Positions 6,069-14,387 are shown, numbered from the stretch's first letter. The stretch is DNA of 20,338 bases from Chthonomonas sp. UBA6659 (GCA_002455425.1 DKKT01000044.1:1-20338); one strand, 5' to 3'. Translations and numbers: made by a program. The notes: generated by a model from the sequence alone, not told the origin.

Positions 6069-6752
6069 ATGCCCGATTACGTCGAAACCAACGAGGCCGC
6101 TCTGGTCATTCAACTCAACGATCATGCCGTCGGCATGACCACTCATGGTGCGACCCTCGGCTTTAGCCCGGCCGAGATCACCCAAGCCGCCACCGATGCC
6201 TCGCAAACCTCGATGGTCGTCAACCAACAGTCGATCATCCAGTCGAAGGCCCAGGAGTGGACCGAGTTCAAGAAGATCGTCTTGTACTCCCCCCTGAACA
6301 CCCCGCTGCCGGCGACGCCGACGGCCTACACCGTCCCGCCCCCCCTGCTCGGTGCCCTCGCCGCGATCGTCGCCCGCTTCCGCCAGCGAGCCGAGCGGGC
6401 AAAAGCCCACCCGAACTACACCCAAGCCATCGGCGAAGACCTGCGCATCGTCCCCCCCGCGCCCCCTCCCCCCGGCGTCATCAAACCGGTGCTTTCTGGT
6501 GCCGCCGAGACCGACTTCCGCGTCCGCCTGACCTTCACCATGTCCGGCCACGACCAACTCGAGATCTACTCCAAACGTGGCGCAGGCGATTGGGAGTTGA
6601 TTACCGTGGACACCAGCAATCCGTACGTGGATGGGCGTGGACCCTTGGTCACAGGGCAGCCGGAGGTTCGCGAGTATCGCGCTCGGTACAAGGACGACGA
6701 CCTGCCCGTGGGCGAGTGGAGTGACGTAATCTCGGTCACGGCGCAGGCGTAG
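6069..6752 (+). CDS. Two-domain hypothetical protein with C-terminal FN3-like fold
   Basis: The 227-residue product has no signal peptide. Residues 1-125 appear mostly helical (repeated Ala/Gln-rich stretches such as AATDASQTSMVVNQQSIIQSKAQ) and end with the block NYTQAIGEDLRI. A proline linker follows at 129-137 (PPAPPPPGV). Residues 140-225 form a beta-rich domain with a fibronectin-III-like pattern (LEIYSKRGAGDWELI, REYRARYKDDDLPVGEWSDVISV). From memory, this architecture, including the AIGEDL block before an FN3-like domain, recurs in uncharacterised proteins of Verrucomicrobia/Planctomycetes-type genomes. I know no assigned function. The start is certain: AAGGAG at 8-nt spacing. It lies alone, downstream of the 21-nt repeat array. 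Confidence 0.85.
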   Translation: MPDYVETNEAALVIQLNDHAVGMTTHGATLGFSPAEITQAATDASQTSMVVNQQSIIQSKAQEWTEFKKIVLYSPLNTPLPATPTAYTVPPPLLGALAAIVARFRQRAERAKAHPNYTQAIGEDLRIVPPAPPPPGVIKPVLSGAAETDFRVRLTFTMSGHDQLEIYSKRGAGDWELITVDTSNPYVDGRGPLVTGQPEVREYRARYKDDDLPVGEWSDVISVTAQA

Positions 6753-6848
6753 CGAGCGCGACGATCTAGCCTCCAGCTTGACAAGGTGGAGCCGCACCGA
6801 AGGAGCAAGGCGCTCCTGCCCAGCGCAACCTGGCGCAAGTTTCGGCGA

Positions 6849-6854
6849 TAGAAT
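6849..6854 (+). promoter_or_regulatory. -10 element implying a leaderless DUF418 gene
   Basis: TAGAAT (5/6 to TATAAT) ends 6 nt before the ATG at 6861, the distance at which transcription usually starts from a -10. No SD precedes the ATG. Together these suggest the mRNA begins at or next to the start codon. The -35 region (about 6826-6831) is poor. Confidence 0.4.
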
Positions 6855-6860
6855 GTCAAG

Positions 6861-8075
6861 ATGTTGCCGACCCTCTCGAACCGGATCAAGGCGCTCGACC
6901 TCCTGCGCGGCATCGCGATCCTCGGGATCCTCCTCGCGAACATCAAGATCTTCGCGTCCCCTGTTGCCTCTGAGCTGGTCATGTTCGTGCCGGCAAGCCA
7001 GGACACGTGGCTCGATGCGGTCCTTGCCGTGGTCGTCACCGGCAAGTTTCGATCCATGCTCGCGATCCTCTTCGGCGTCGGGATCTTCCTTCAGTACCGG
7101 AAGCGTTCGCAAACTCCCGGCAACTGGCCGGCGGGCTACTTCAAGCGCGCGGGGTACCTCTGTCTCATTGGGTTCGTTCACGCCATCTTGATCTGGTGGG
7201 GAGATATTCTCTTCCTCTATTCGTTGCTCGCATTCGCGACGTGCTTGCTTGCCTCGCTTTCCTCGAAAGTGCTCTGGTGGATCATCGGGGCGCTCGGAAC
7301 GTTCACGTTGCTCCTCTCGGGCTTTGTCGTGCTGGTAACTACTTTTGCTCCCGGAACCAGTGAGGCCCCCGAAGGGCTCATGGCGATGTTCACCGCCAAG
7401 AACGAGATTGCCGTCCATGCGCACGGAACATGGCTCGAGCAGCTCCAGTTCCGCGGGGTGATGTTCGTACTGAACGCGTTGTCGGCGACGATGATGGTGC
7501 CGCTGATCCTCCCGCTCTTCGTCCTCGGATTGCTCGTCGGGCGCGATGACGTGCTTCGGGCCCCCAGCCGCCACCCTCGCTGGCGCAATCTCTGCCTCTG
7601 GATCGGCTTCGGCGTCGGTCTCCCCTTGAATCTTCTCGCCCTGTTCGCCTTTGCCCGAGGCTGGCTCTTCGAGTTCACCCTCATGCAAGAGTTCGTGCTC
7701 GCTCCGATCCTCGCGCTCGGCTATCTGATGCTTGGGGCGATCTGGGCCGAGTCGGGAAAGCTCTCTGCGATCGCCTCGGCGCTCGCCAAGGTGGGGCAGG
7801 TCGCCCTCACGAGCTACCTGATGCAGTCGGTGCTCGCGACGTTTGTGTTCTACTCATGGGGGCTAGGTCTGTTCGGTCACGTCTCGACCGCGCAATCCCT
7901 TGGCGTGGTCGCGGCCATCTGGACGGCCAACATTATCTTCGCCCAGCTCTGGCTCGCGAAGTTCGATATCGGACCCGTCGAGTGGGTCTGGCGGAGCTTG
8001 ACCGAGGGTCGCAGGCAACCGTGGCGGGCCGTCGCGGCTCCGCCCGCAGCACCCCCACCCACCTTCGACCTTTAG
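6861..8075 (+). CDS. DUF418 / YeiB-family integral membrane protein
   Basis: This 404-residue polytopic membrane protein has the hallmark N-terminus RIKALDLLRGIAILGILLANI (8-28). A FGVGIFLQYRKR segment follows in the first half. The C-terminal DUF418 portion contains KVGQVALTSYLMQSVLATFVFY and then FAQLWLAKFDIGPVEWVWRSLTEGR, the usual closing motif. About ten hydrophobic helices are visible. The family is widespread in bacteria, related to acyltransferase-3-like membrane proteins and proposed to act in transport or envelope modification; no substrate is established. The C-terminal 20 residues are Pro/Ala-rich. The gene stands alone, and its 3' end overlaps that of the convergent dockerin-like gene by 4 bp. 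The ATG at 6861 immediately precedes the motif. Confidence 0.93.
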   Translation: MLPTLSNRIKALDLLRGIAILGILLANIKIFASPVASELVMFVPASQDTWLDAVLAVVVTGKFRSMLAILFGVGIFLQYRKRSQTPGNWPAGYFKRAGYLCLIGFVHAILIWWGDILFLYSLLAFATCLLASLSSKVLWWIIGALGTFTLLLSGFVVLVTTFAPGTSEAPEGLMAMFTAKNEIAVHAHGTWLEQLQFRGVMFVLNALSATMMVPLILPLFVLGLLVGRDDVLRAPSRHPRWRNLCLWIGFGVGLPLNLLALFAFARGWLFEFTLMQEFVLAPILALGYLMLGAIWAESGKLSAIASALAKVGQVALTSYLMQSVLATFVFYSWGLGLFGHVSTAQSLGVVAAIWTANIIFAQLWLAKFDIGPVEWVWRSLTEGRRQPWRAVAAPPAAPPPTFDL

Positions 8076-9100
8076 GGGTCGCCCAGCAGACCGAACCGGG
8101 CGACGAGGATGTCGAAGTCGTCGGAGTCCACGCCGTTGACGCCGTCGAGGTCGCCGACCGGCCCCTGGCCCCCGAAACCGGAGACAAGGAGATCGAAATC
8201 GTCGGAATCGACGGCGTTGCTTCCATCCACGTCGCCATTGACGAGCAGGAGCGAGGAGATCGAGCCGGGGAGCGTGCGCGAACTGCCGACCGCACGTAGC
8301 CAGTGGGACCCGCGAATGGCGACATCGAAGGTCCCCGCCAGCGAAGTCGCGACCGAATAGCCTCCGCTCGCATTGAGCGTCGTGATGTGCGTCTCCCGGA
8401 CAATGGTCGATCCGGGGTTGCGGATCTCGATCGTGATCGGCACCCCAGCTGGCGAGCCGAGAAAGGCATCCAGAACGACGTTCCCGCTCAACGAACCGCC
8501 CGGCTCGGTGAGGCTGAGGTCGTCGAGGGCCGGATAGGCGTGCCCGCTGGTCGAGGTCGCGATCGGGCGGAACTGAAGGCGTGTCATCGTCGAGGCCGTC
8601 GCCGGCGCGACAAACTCGATGCTCTGGCGAAGCCAGACCCCCGCAACGGCGGTTCCCGTGAACTCGCCGAGCACCACGCCCTGAAGCGTCGAGGGGTTGA
8701 CGAGCAACACGCGATAGGACCCGGGATGATTCACCGCCGCCCGCGCGCTCTGGGCAAGCGCCGCCGACAACACGTAGCTTCGGCCGGGCACGAGGGGCGT
8801 GGTCAGGTTCTGGGCGAACTGCTCCGGTGCGCCGGACCACGAGGCGACCCACCGCCCGCCCTGGGCTCCGCTCATGCCCGTGAAGTTGCCCTGATAGCTC
8901 GGCGCGAGGCCATAAGTCCCGCCGACCGAGAAGGTGTCGGGCGTCCCCGAGACGGTGAACCAATCGCTCGGCATCAGCCCTTCGCCGGTCGCCGCACTCG
9001 GCACGGTTTCGAAACTCGGATTACGGAGCAGGTTCGCTCCCGAGACGGCGTGCGCCTGCGCGCACAGGATTAGTATCGCAACAACGTTCGATCTCAGCAT
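8072..9100 (-). CDS. Exported protein with C-terminal dockerin-like calcium repeats
   Basis: The 342-residue product from the ATG at 9098-9100 starts with a signal peptide (MLRSNVVAILILCAQAHAVSGA). A GTG at 9113-9115 would only add five residues and is less likely. The mature N-terminus (NLLRNPSFET) opens a beta-sandwich, carbohydrate-binding-like domain to about residue 205. A second beta-rich domain follows (about 210-280: SGNVVLDAFLGSPAGVPITIEIRN). The last 55 residues carry two EF-hand-like loops of dockerin type, GDVDGSNAVDSDDFDLLVSGFGG and GDLDGVNGVDSDDFDILVARFG. In planctomycete-like bacteria such dockerin-like repeats end many exported proteins with no cellulosome known, and here there is no cohesin nearby. 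It probably acts outside the cytoplasmic membrane. It lies 54 nt after the MFS stop and may be cotranscribed with it. Confidence 0.88.
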   Translation of the reverse strand: MLRSNVVAILILCAQAHAVSGANLLRNPSFETVPSAATGEGLMPSDWFTVSGTPDTFSVGGTYGLAPSYQGNFTGMSGAQGGRWVASWSGAPEQFAQNLTTPLVPGRSYVLSAALAQSARAAVNHPGSYRVLLVNPSTLQGVVLGEFTGTAVAGVWLRQSIEFVAPATASTMTRLQFRPIATSTSGHAYPALDDLSLTEPGGSLSGNVVLDAFLGSPAGVPITIEIRNPGSTIVRETHITTLNASGGYSVATSLAGTFDVAIRGSHWLRAVGSSRTLPGSISSLLLVNGDVDGSNAVDSDDFDLLVSGFGGQGPVGDLDGVNGVDSDDFDILVARFGLLGDP

Positions 9101-9106
9101 GGACAA

Positions 9107-9132
9107 TCCCCGCACCCCTATTTTCGCGGGGA
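9107..9132. other. Inverted repeat between MFS and dockerin-like genes
   Basis: TCCCCGC (9107-9113) and GCGGGGA (9126-9132) form a perfect 7-bp inverted repeat around a 12-base loop containing TATTTT. It ends 7 bp before the dockerin-like ATG. It has no T-tract on either strand, so it is more likely a leader hairpin or protein site than an intrinsic terminator. Confidence 0.35.
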
Positions 9133-9154
9133 GCGCCCGAATTCCTGCCGCTCT

Positions 9155-10477
9155 TCAGACCTCCGTCGGCCCGGTGGTGGGCTTCGGCTCGTGAAGGAGA
9201 CGCACGCCGATCAGCCACCCGAAGAAAACGCACACGACGCAGCCGAGAAACGGGCTGTAGCGGCCGAAGTCGGCACCGAGGCCGAAGCTCTCGCCGAACG
9301 GCTGGAGCTTCTCGTACATGAGTCCGCCCAGCGGAGCACCGATGATCGCGCCAACCCCTTGCGAAGTCATCACCGCGCCCAGATTGGCAGCGCGCCGCTT
9401 CGGATCGATCTCCGAGACGCTCGCGAACCAGGCGGGAATCGCGAGCAGAAAGCCGAGGCCGACCGGGATGCCGCCCAGAGCCAGAACCCATGCCGACCGG
9501 AACCACGGAACGAACGCCCCGAGCGAGATGATCGCGAGTCCGACCACGCACAAGCCCATCCCGAGATGGACGGCCGTGAACTTTCCGAGTCGTTCGCCAT
9601 AGCGCGACATCGGTACGCTCAGGAGGGCCATCGCCGCCGCCCCGGGGAGCACGAGTAGCCCGAATTGCGCCTCGCTCATCCCGAACTGCTGCTCCGCAAA
9701 GAGCTTGATGATCGGCATCGGGAAGCCGATGCCGGCGAAGGTCACGACCCCGAGCAGCAAGTAAGCCGGGATCCGCTTGATCGAAGCCAGAAACTCGCCG
9801 AGCTTGAATTCGGAGTGCTCCTCGACCTCGTATGCTGCGCGCTGATCCTCGCCCGATGGGAGCTTCCGCCACGCGGTGAAGGACACCGACGCGAACAAAA
9901 GCGCAGCCAGGAACAGGCTCGGCGAGCGGGCACCGGTCCAATCCGCGAAGTAATGACCGAGGAGATCGTTGGCCGCCCCTCCGACAGGGAGCGCGACGCC
10001 GACCCCGATCAGATAGCACGTGTTCAGCAGCGACATTGCCTGCTGGCGTTCGCCGTCAGACGTACTCGCCCCCATCAAGGCGAAAGCAGCCGGCCACAGC
10101 ATCGCCGCACCCAGGCCGTCGAGCACGCGCAAGCTGACGAGAAGCACCGTCTCGAGAGCGCCGGCGTTATGGGGCACAAGCAACGTGCACAGCGCGGTGA
10201 AGAACGTCAGGGCCGGGCCCATGACGATCATCCGCTTGAATCCGATCCGGTCCGCGATGTGGCCCATCGGCCCCTTGAAGACCGCCTCGCTGAGGAGGAA
10301 GGCGACGAGGACCAAGCTGATCACCGCCGCCCCGAAGTGGCGGTCGAACTTGAGATAGACCGGCATCGCCGAGATGTTCAGCACCGCGTACCCCGTCTCG
10401 GCGAGCAGCGCGATCTGCAGGAGCCGCAGCACCTCTGGCCTTCGCCACAGCGGTCGGTTGGACGCGTCGCCCGGCAT
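9155..10477 (-). CDS. Major facilitator superfamily transporter
   Basis: The 440-residue product has about 12 hydrophobic helices and the MFS motif A after TM2 (GHIADRIGFKRM, 72-83). TM4 is RVLDGLGAAMLWPAAFALMGAST, and a charged central loop (RKLPSGEDQRAAYEVEEHSEFKLG) separates the halves. Drug/sugar exporter-like MFS proteins share this look, but no substrate can be inferred. The start at 10475-10477 (MPGDASNRPLWRRPEVLRLL) gives the normal short cytoplasmic N-terminus. The frame is open for 63 codons further up but that stretch is not MFS-like and runs into the divergent gene. CATAAT lies 9 nt before this ATG and there is no SD. The dockerin-like gene follows on the same strand. Confidence 0.93.
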   Translation of the reverse strand: MPGDASNRPLWRRPEVLRLLQIALLAETGYAVLNISAMPVYLKFDRHFGAAVISLVLVAFLLSEAVFKGPMGHIADRIGFKRMIVMGPALTFFTALCTLLVPHNAGALETVLLVSLRVLDGLGAAMLWPAAFALMGASTSDGERQQAMSLLNTCYLIGVGVALPVGGAANDLLGHYFADWTGARSPSLFLAALLFASVSFTAWRKLPSGEDQRAAYEVEEHSEFKLGEFLASIKRIPAYLLLGVVTFAGIGFPMPIIKLFAEQQFGMSEAQFGLLVLPGAAAMALLSVPMSRYGERLGKFTAVHLGMGLCVVGLAIISLGAFVPWFRSAWVLALGGIPVGLGFLLAIPAWFASVSEIDPKRRAANLGAVMTSQGVGAIIGAPLGGLMYEKLQPFGESFGLGADFGRYSPFLGCVVCVFFGWLIGVRLLHEPKPTTGPTEV

Positions 10478-10486
10478 GTCGCCTGG

Positions 10487-10492
10487 ATTATG
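10487..10492 (-). promoter_or_regulatory. -10-like element of the MFS gene
   Basis: CATAAT (5/6 to TATAAT) sits 9 nt before the MFS ATG on the - strand, with no SD between. It predicts a very short or absent leader. No clear -35 is seen. Confidence 0.35.
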
Positions 10493-10599
10493 ACGACCCG
10501 CAGGCGGATGGAACGAACACAGTCGGGCGAGGTCCAAGAAAAATGGGCCCAACCGAACATCAGCCGATGTCGTAAGCTTGGGTGGGAAACCGTACCGCC

Positions 10600-12822
10600 A
10601 TGAAGACCAAGAACTTGATTCTCTGTAGTCTCGCCCTCGCCGTGATCGGCAGCGCTTGGGCGGCACCCCAAGACGCGAAGACGGTCACCTACTCCGCGCC
10701 GACCGTTTCCGTCAAGCGAGCGATCGAGGAGATCGCCAAGCTCACGGGTGAGAAGCTCGAGGCGAGTCCGTCGATGGCGAGCGAGTACGTGTTCATCCAC
10801 GCCGACGCGATGCCGTTGCAGGAGTTGCTGAACCATCTCGCCCAAGTCACCTCCGGCGAATGGAAGACCGAAGGCGGGATCCGGTATCTCACCGCAAGCT
10901 CAGCCACTCGGGTCGCCGAGCAGCGCAAGGAACTTCAGGACCGCGCAACCCAGATCCGAGCCGCCCAACAGGAGATGGCGAAACGGCTTAACCCGAAGCC
11001 GAAGCCGAAGCCGGATCCGAAGGCCAAGGGCGACGAAGAGGACATGGTGGAAGAGGAGTGGGTCCCGGGCGGCGCAGACTGGGCGCTGACGAAGCTCTCG
11101 GCTGCCCTCGATCCAATGGTCCTCGCCGGCATCCCGGACGAAGGGCGGATGGTCTTCGCCACATCTCCCACGAGTATGCAGCGGGCGCTGGGAGGAAACC
11201 TCCAGCCGCTGATCGCCAAGCTCGTCGCCGACCACAACAAGTTGGTTCGGGAGATGAAGCAGGCCGAAAAGGAAATGGAGAAGGACGAGTCCCAACTTCA
11301 GAACGAGGAGATGATGCGTGCGTTCCGGATCGGTAACACCGAAGACAAGCTCATCGAAGAGCCCGTCGCGAAGATCGCGGTCGTCGTCGCCCGCAATCCG
11401 TGGCGAGGGCTTTCGACCGAACTGCGCGTCTATGGCGCGAAGGGCAACATCCTCGCTTCGGCCGATTCGATGATCCCCGTTCGCGAGGGGATTTTGGGAC
11501 GGATGGATGTCGCGGAAGCCGATAGCGAAGCCCCCAATCCGGAGCAAAAGCCGTCCGGCCCCACCACGCCGATCGAGTTTTCGCCTCTGACCAAGGAACT
11601 TCTCGGGATCTTCGACCGCGGCGGCGAGGGCGACATCTTCGACTTCAAGCTCTCCGACGGCCTTCGTGAAAGGCTCCTGCGCCCCGACCAGTTCGACCCC
11701 CTCAGCTTCGCTTCCGCCGAGACGCTCGCCGCGATCGCCAAAGCTCGGAAGGTCCAGATCGTCGCCAATATTCCGGACGAGTCGGTCTTCAACATGTTTG
11801 AGGGCTCACGGAGCGAGTCGACCGTGGAAGCGGCGGTCGCCGGGATGGAGAAAGGAGACGATGTCGTCGTGCGCACGACGGGTGATACGATGGTGATCAT
11901 GCCTGCCCGACCCGCGGAGGCGCGCGCCGGGCGCACGAACCGGGGGTCGCTGGCCAAGCTGATCGCTGCGTGCCAATCCCAGCCGGTCGTCCGGCTTGAT
12001 GACTTGGCCGAATACGCCCTCAAGTCTCCGGCCCCGATGCGGGCCCCGGCCTCCATGATCTACCTGGTTCTCTTCGTTCCCGGGGCCATGAAGTTCGCCT
12101 TCGGCGGAGCGACGAGTTGGGACGCGATTCGACTCTACGGAACGCTCGGGGCATCCCAGCGGCAGACCTTGGGCAGCGGTGGACGGATCCCCTTTGCCGC
12201 ACTCACGACGGACCAGTCGGCCATCGTCCGCAAAATGACGTACGGCTCCCCGACTCGGCTGCAGGTGGAACGACCGAACGATCCGCCAAAGGACGAGAAC
12301 GACCCGTCTTCGCTCTTCGATTGGGCGGGGATGATGGGCGATATGATGGGCTCGGCTCCGACCGACTATCAGGACGAACCCACGGAGGCCCTTCCCAACG
12401 GGCTCCCGCCTTCGGGCTTTCTCGAAGCCAAAGTCGAACAAGGCAACATCGCCCTGATCGAGGGCGGCGGCATGATGGCGATGATGATGGGTGGCGCGCT
12501 CGGCCCCGACGAAATGGCGGGCCTCAAGTTCTTCACCGAAGATCCGCGTATGGCGGAATCGGCCGGCAGCTTCATGCCGAAGCTGGACAAGTTCAGAGTC
12601 GGCGATCGCACCACGATTCAACTGTTCATGCGGTACGCGCCGACGATTTCGCGCAAAGACACCCTCCACGACGACCGAGTGCCGAAGGACGCCCCTGTCG
12701 TCGGGATGAACGGCATGCCGCCCGCATTCAAGGCCCAAGTCGACAAACGATTGGCGCTCATGAAAAAGCTCATGCCGAGCGATCGCTTCGGTGGCGAACG
12801 TTCGGGGGTTCCTCCTCGATAG
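10600..12822 (+). CDS. Large exported protein with STN-like segments and Met-rich patches
   Basis: The 740-residue product starts at the ATG at 10600 with a clean signal peptide (MKTKNLILCSLALAVIGSAWA-AP); an upstream GTG at 10582 would spoil it. Residues 28-98 (SVKRAIEEIAKLTGEKLEASPSM..PLQELLNHLAQ) resemble the STN/secretin N-terminal fold. A charged helical stretch (104-130), a KPKPKPDPKAK linker and an acidic patch follow. A second coiled-coil-like region lies near 215-245 (KQAEKEMEKDESQLQNEEMM). A second STN-like unit lies near 373-440 (LAAIAKARKVQIVANIPDE..VEAAVAGMEKGDDVVVRTTGDTMVI). Toward the C-terminus there are two Met clusters (GMMGDMMGS and GGGMMAMMMGG). No secretin beta-barrel domain or enzyme motif is visible. 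It is probably periplasmic or envelope-associated, of unknown function. hutH follows 28 nt later. Confidence 0.85.
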   Translation: MKTKNLILCSLALAVIGSAWAAPQDAKTVTYSAPTVSVKRAIEEIAKLTGEKLEASPSMASEYVFIHADAMPLQELLNHLAQVTSGEWKTEGGIRYLTASSATRVAEQRKELQDRATQIRAAQQEMAKRLNPKPKPKPDPKAKGDEEDMVEEEWVPGGADWALTKLSAALDPMVLAGIPDEGRMVFATSPTSMQRALGGNLQPLIAKLVADHNKLVREMKQAEKEMEKDESQLQNEEMMRAFRIGNTEDKLIEEPVAKIAVVVARNPWRGLSTELRVYGAKGNILASADSMIPVREGILGRMDVAEADSEAPNPEQKPSGPTTPIEFSPLTKELLGIFDRGGEGDIFDFKLSDGLRERLLRPDQFDPLSFASAETLAAIAKARKVQIVANIPDESVFNMFEGSRSESTVEAAVAGMEKGDDVVVRTTGDTMVIMPARPAEARAGRTNRGSLAKLIAACQSQPVVRLDDLAEYALKSPAPMRAPASMIYLVLFVPGAMKFAFGGATSWDAIRLYGTLGASQRQTLGSGGRIPFAALTTDQSAIVRKMTYGSPTRLQVERPNDPPKDENDPSSLFDWAGMMGDMMGSAPTDYQDEPTEALPNGLPPSGFLEAKVEQGNIALIEGGGMMAMMMGGALGPDEMAGLKFFTEDPRMAESAGSFMPKLDKFRVGDRTTIQLFMRYAPTISRKDTLHDDRVPKDAPVVGMNGMPPAFKAQVDKRLALMKKLMPSDRFGGERSGVPPR

Positions 12823-12836
12823 TCGAACCGCGTCGG

Positions 12837-12842
12837 TAAACT
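12837..12842 (+). promoter_or_regulatory. -10-like element of hutH
   Basis: TAAACT lies 8 nt before the hutH ATG in the 28-nt gap after the preceding stop. No SD is present. It may drive a nearly leaderless hutH transcript, or hutH may simply be read through from upstream. Confidence 0.3.
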
Positions 12843-12850
12843 CGCCGGTC

Positions 12851-14359
12851 ATGCGAACGCTGACCGGAGTGCGGCTTTCTCTGGACGACCTTGAGGCGAT
12901 CGCCTCAGGGGCGTCCGTTCGACTGGGTCGGGACGCCAAAGCCCGGATGGCTCGGTCCCGAGCCTGGGTCGATCGGATCGTCGACGAAGGACGCGTCGTC
13001 TACGGCATCAACACGGGTTTCGGCAAGCTTTCCGATCTCACCATCCCCAAGTCCCAACTCCGAACGTTGCAGGTCAATCTCGTGCGAAGCCATGCGTGTG
13101 GTGTCGGACCGCCCTTGAGCCCGGCCGAGACGCGGGCTATGGTGGCGCTACGCACCAACGTGCTTGCGCTCGGGACGAGCGGAGCCAGGCCCGAAGTCGC
13201 AGAGCATCTCGTGGCCATGCTCGGAGCCGAGATTCATCCCTGGATTCCGGAATCCGGTTCGGTCGGAGCGAGTGGCGATCTCGCGCCGCTCGCTCACCTC
13301 GCGCTCGCGGCGATCGGCGAGGGGCGCGTGCTCGGTCCCGGCGGCAAAGCCCGATCCGCACGTGCTGCGCTCACCTCAGCGGGCCTGAGGCCGTTGAGGC
13401 TGGAAGCCAAGGAGGGCCTCGCCCTCCTGAACGGGACCCAGGCCATGACGGCCGTGGGCGGATTGGCCCTCCACCGAGCGCTCCGTTGCCTCGACGCTGC
13501 CACCGCCGCCGGCGCGATGACCCTTGAGGCGCTTCTCGGCACCCCTGTGGCCTTCGACTCGCGGATTCACGAAGCACGAGGGCAGGCCGGTCAGATCGCG
13601 ATCGCGGCGCAGCTACGGACCCTGCTTGATCGGAGCCAAATCCGGGAATCCCACCGCGAGAACGACCCCCGGGTTCAGGATGCTTACTGCCTCCGCTGCA
13701 TGCCCCAGGTCCACGGGGCTGCCCTCGACGCGCTTCGCAATGCCCAGGATATCGTCGAGATCGAAACCGGGGCGGCCACCGACAACCCGCTCGTTTTCGA
13801 CGACGGGTCGATCCTCTCCGGCGGCAACTTCCACGGCGCACCCGTCGCGCTCCAACTCGACTTCGCCGCGATCGCCGTGACCGACCTCATGTCGATCTCG
13901 GAACGGCGTATTGACCGCTTGGTGAACCCGGACCTCAACGAGGGGCTGCCGCCCTTCTTGTCACCGAAGGCGGGCGTTTCGTCCGGCTTCATGATCCCGC
14001 ACGTGACCGCTGCGGCGCTGCTCAATGAAGCGAAGGTCCTTGCCCACCCGGCTTCGGTCGACAACGTCCCGACCTCCGGAGGGAAGGAGGATCACGTCTC
14101 GATGGGGATGACATCGGCGCTGAAACTACGACGGATCGTCGACCACTTCGAGCGTGTGGTCGCGATCGAACTGCTCGCTGCGACCGAGGGAGTGGAGTAT
14201 CGCCATCCCCTGAAGCCAGGCAAGGGCGTCACTCGATGGGTCGACGCAGTGCGGCGCATCGTGCCGCCGGTCCGGCGCGACCGCGCGCTCGGAGAGGATA
14301 TCGAGCGTCTGGCCGCCGCGATCCGTACCGGGCTCGTCCCGCCGGTATCAAGTGGTTAG
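12851..14359 (+). CDS. hutH: Histidine ammonia-lyase
   Basis: HutH deaminates L-histidine to trans-urocanate, the first step of histidine catabolism in the cytoplasm. The 502-residue length is normal. The self-forming MIO electrophile comes from A140-S141-G142 in GSVGASGDLAPLAHLAL. Active-site Tyr51 (YGINTGFGKL), His81 in RSHACGVG (the HAL/TAL/PAL selectivity position, His as in HAL), N194 (NGTQAM) and E393 in LLNEAKVLAHPASVDNVPTSGGKEDHVSM all favour HAL over phenylalanine or tyrosine lyase. The start at 12851 (MRTLTGVRLSLDDL) matches the family; a GTG at 12791 would add 20 unrelated residues overlapping the previous gene. No hutU, hutI, hutG/F or hutC lies in the window, so the rest of the pathway must be elsewhere. 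The PEP-CTERM gene converges 28 nt downstream. Confidence 0.97.
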   Translation: MRTLTGVRLSLDDLEAIASGASVRLGRDAKARMARSRAWVDRIVDEGRVVYGINTGFGKLSDLTIPKSQLRTLQVNLVRSHACGVGPPLSPAETRAMVALRTNVLALGTSGARPEVAEHLVAMLGAEIHPWIPESGSVGASGDLAPLAHLALAAIGEGRVLGPGGKARSARAALTSAGLRPLRLEAKEGLALLNGTQAMTAVGGLALHRALRCLDAATAAGAMTLEALLGTPVAFDSRIHEARGQAGQIAIAAQLRTLLDRSQIRESHRENDPRVQDAYCLRCMPQVHGAALDALRNAQDIVEIETGAATDNPLVFDDGSILSGGNFHGAPVALQLDFAAIAVTDLMSISERRIDRLVNPDLNEGLPPFLSPKAGVSSGFMIPHVTAAALLNEAKVLAHPASVDNVPTSGGKEDHVSMGMTSALKLRRIVDHFERVVAIELLAATEGVEYRHPLKPGKGVTRWVDAVRRIVPPVRRDRALGEDIERLAAAIRTGLVPPVSSG

Positions 14360-14387
14360 CACGAGGCTAGGTTCACGGCGACAAGAT

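Noticed and set aside
5755..6069. Repeat-array reading frames with 7-residue periodicity (for example VPAGLEGVPGGLDR on the - strand)
   Set aside because: The two 20-nt units shift the phase, no SD or conserved start exists, and the frame runs across the promoter of the 6069 gene. A DNA-level repeat explains it better.
6778..6806. TTGACA at 6778-6783 as the -35 of the DUF418 gene
   Set aside because: The position 17 bp downstream is AGGAGC, not -10-like. The TAGAAT at 6849 is too far for this -35.
6036..7688. A 550-codon open frame on the - strand opposite the 6069 and DUF418 genes
   Set aside because: It spans two well-supported + strand genes and their promoters. Its composition is charged and low in hydrophobics, so it is a shadow frame.
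9107..9132. Inverted repeat as an intrinsic terminator of the MFS gene
   Set aside because: There is no T-tract after the stem on the - strand, and the stem lies only 7 bp before the next start codon.
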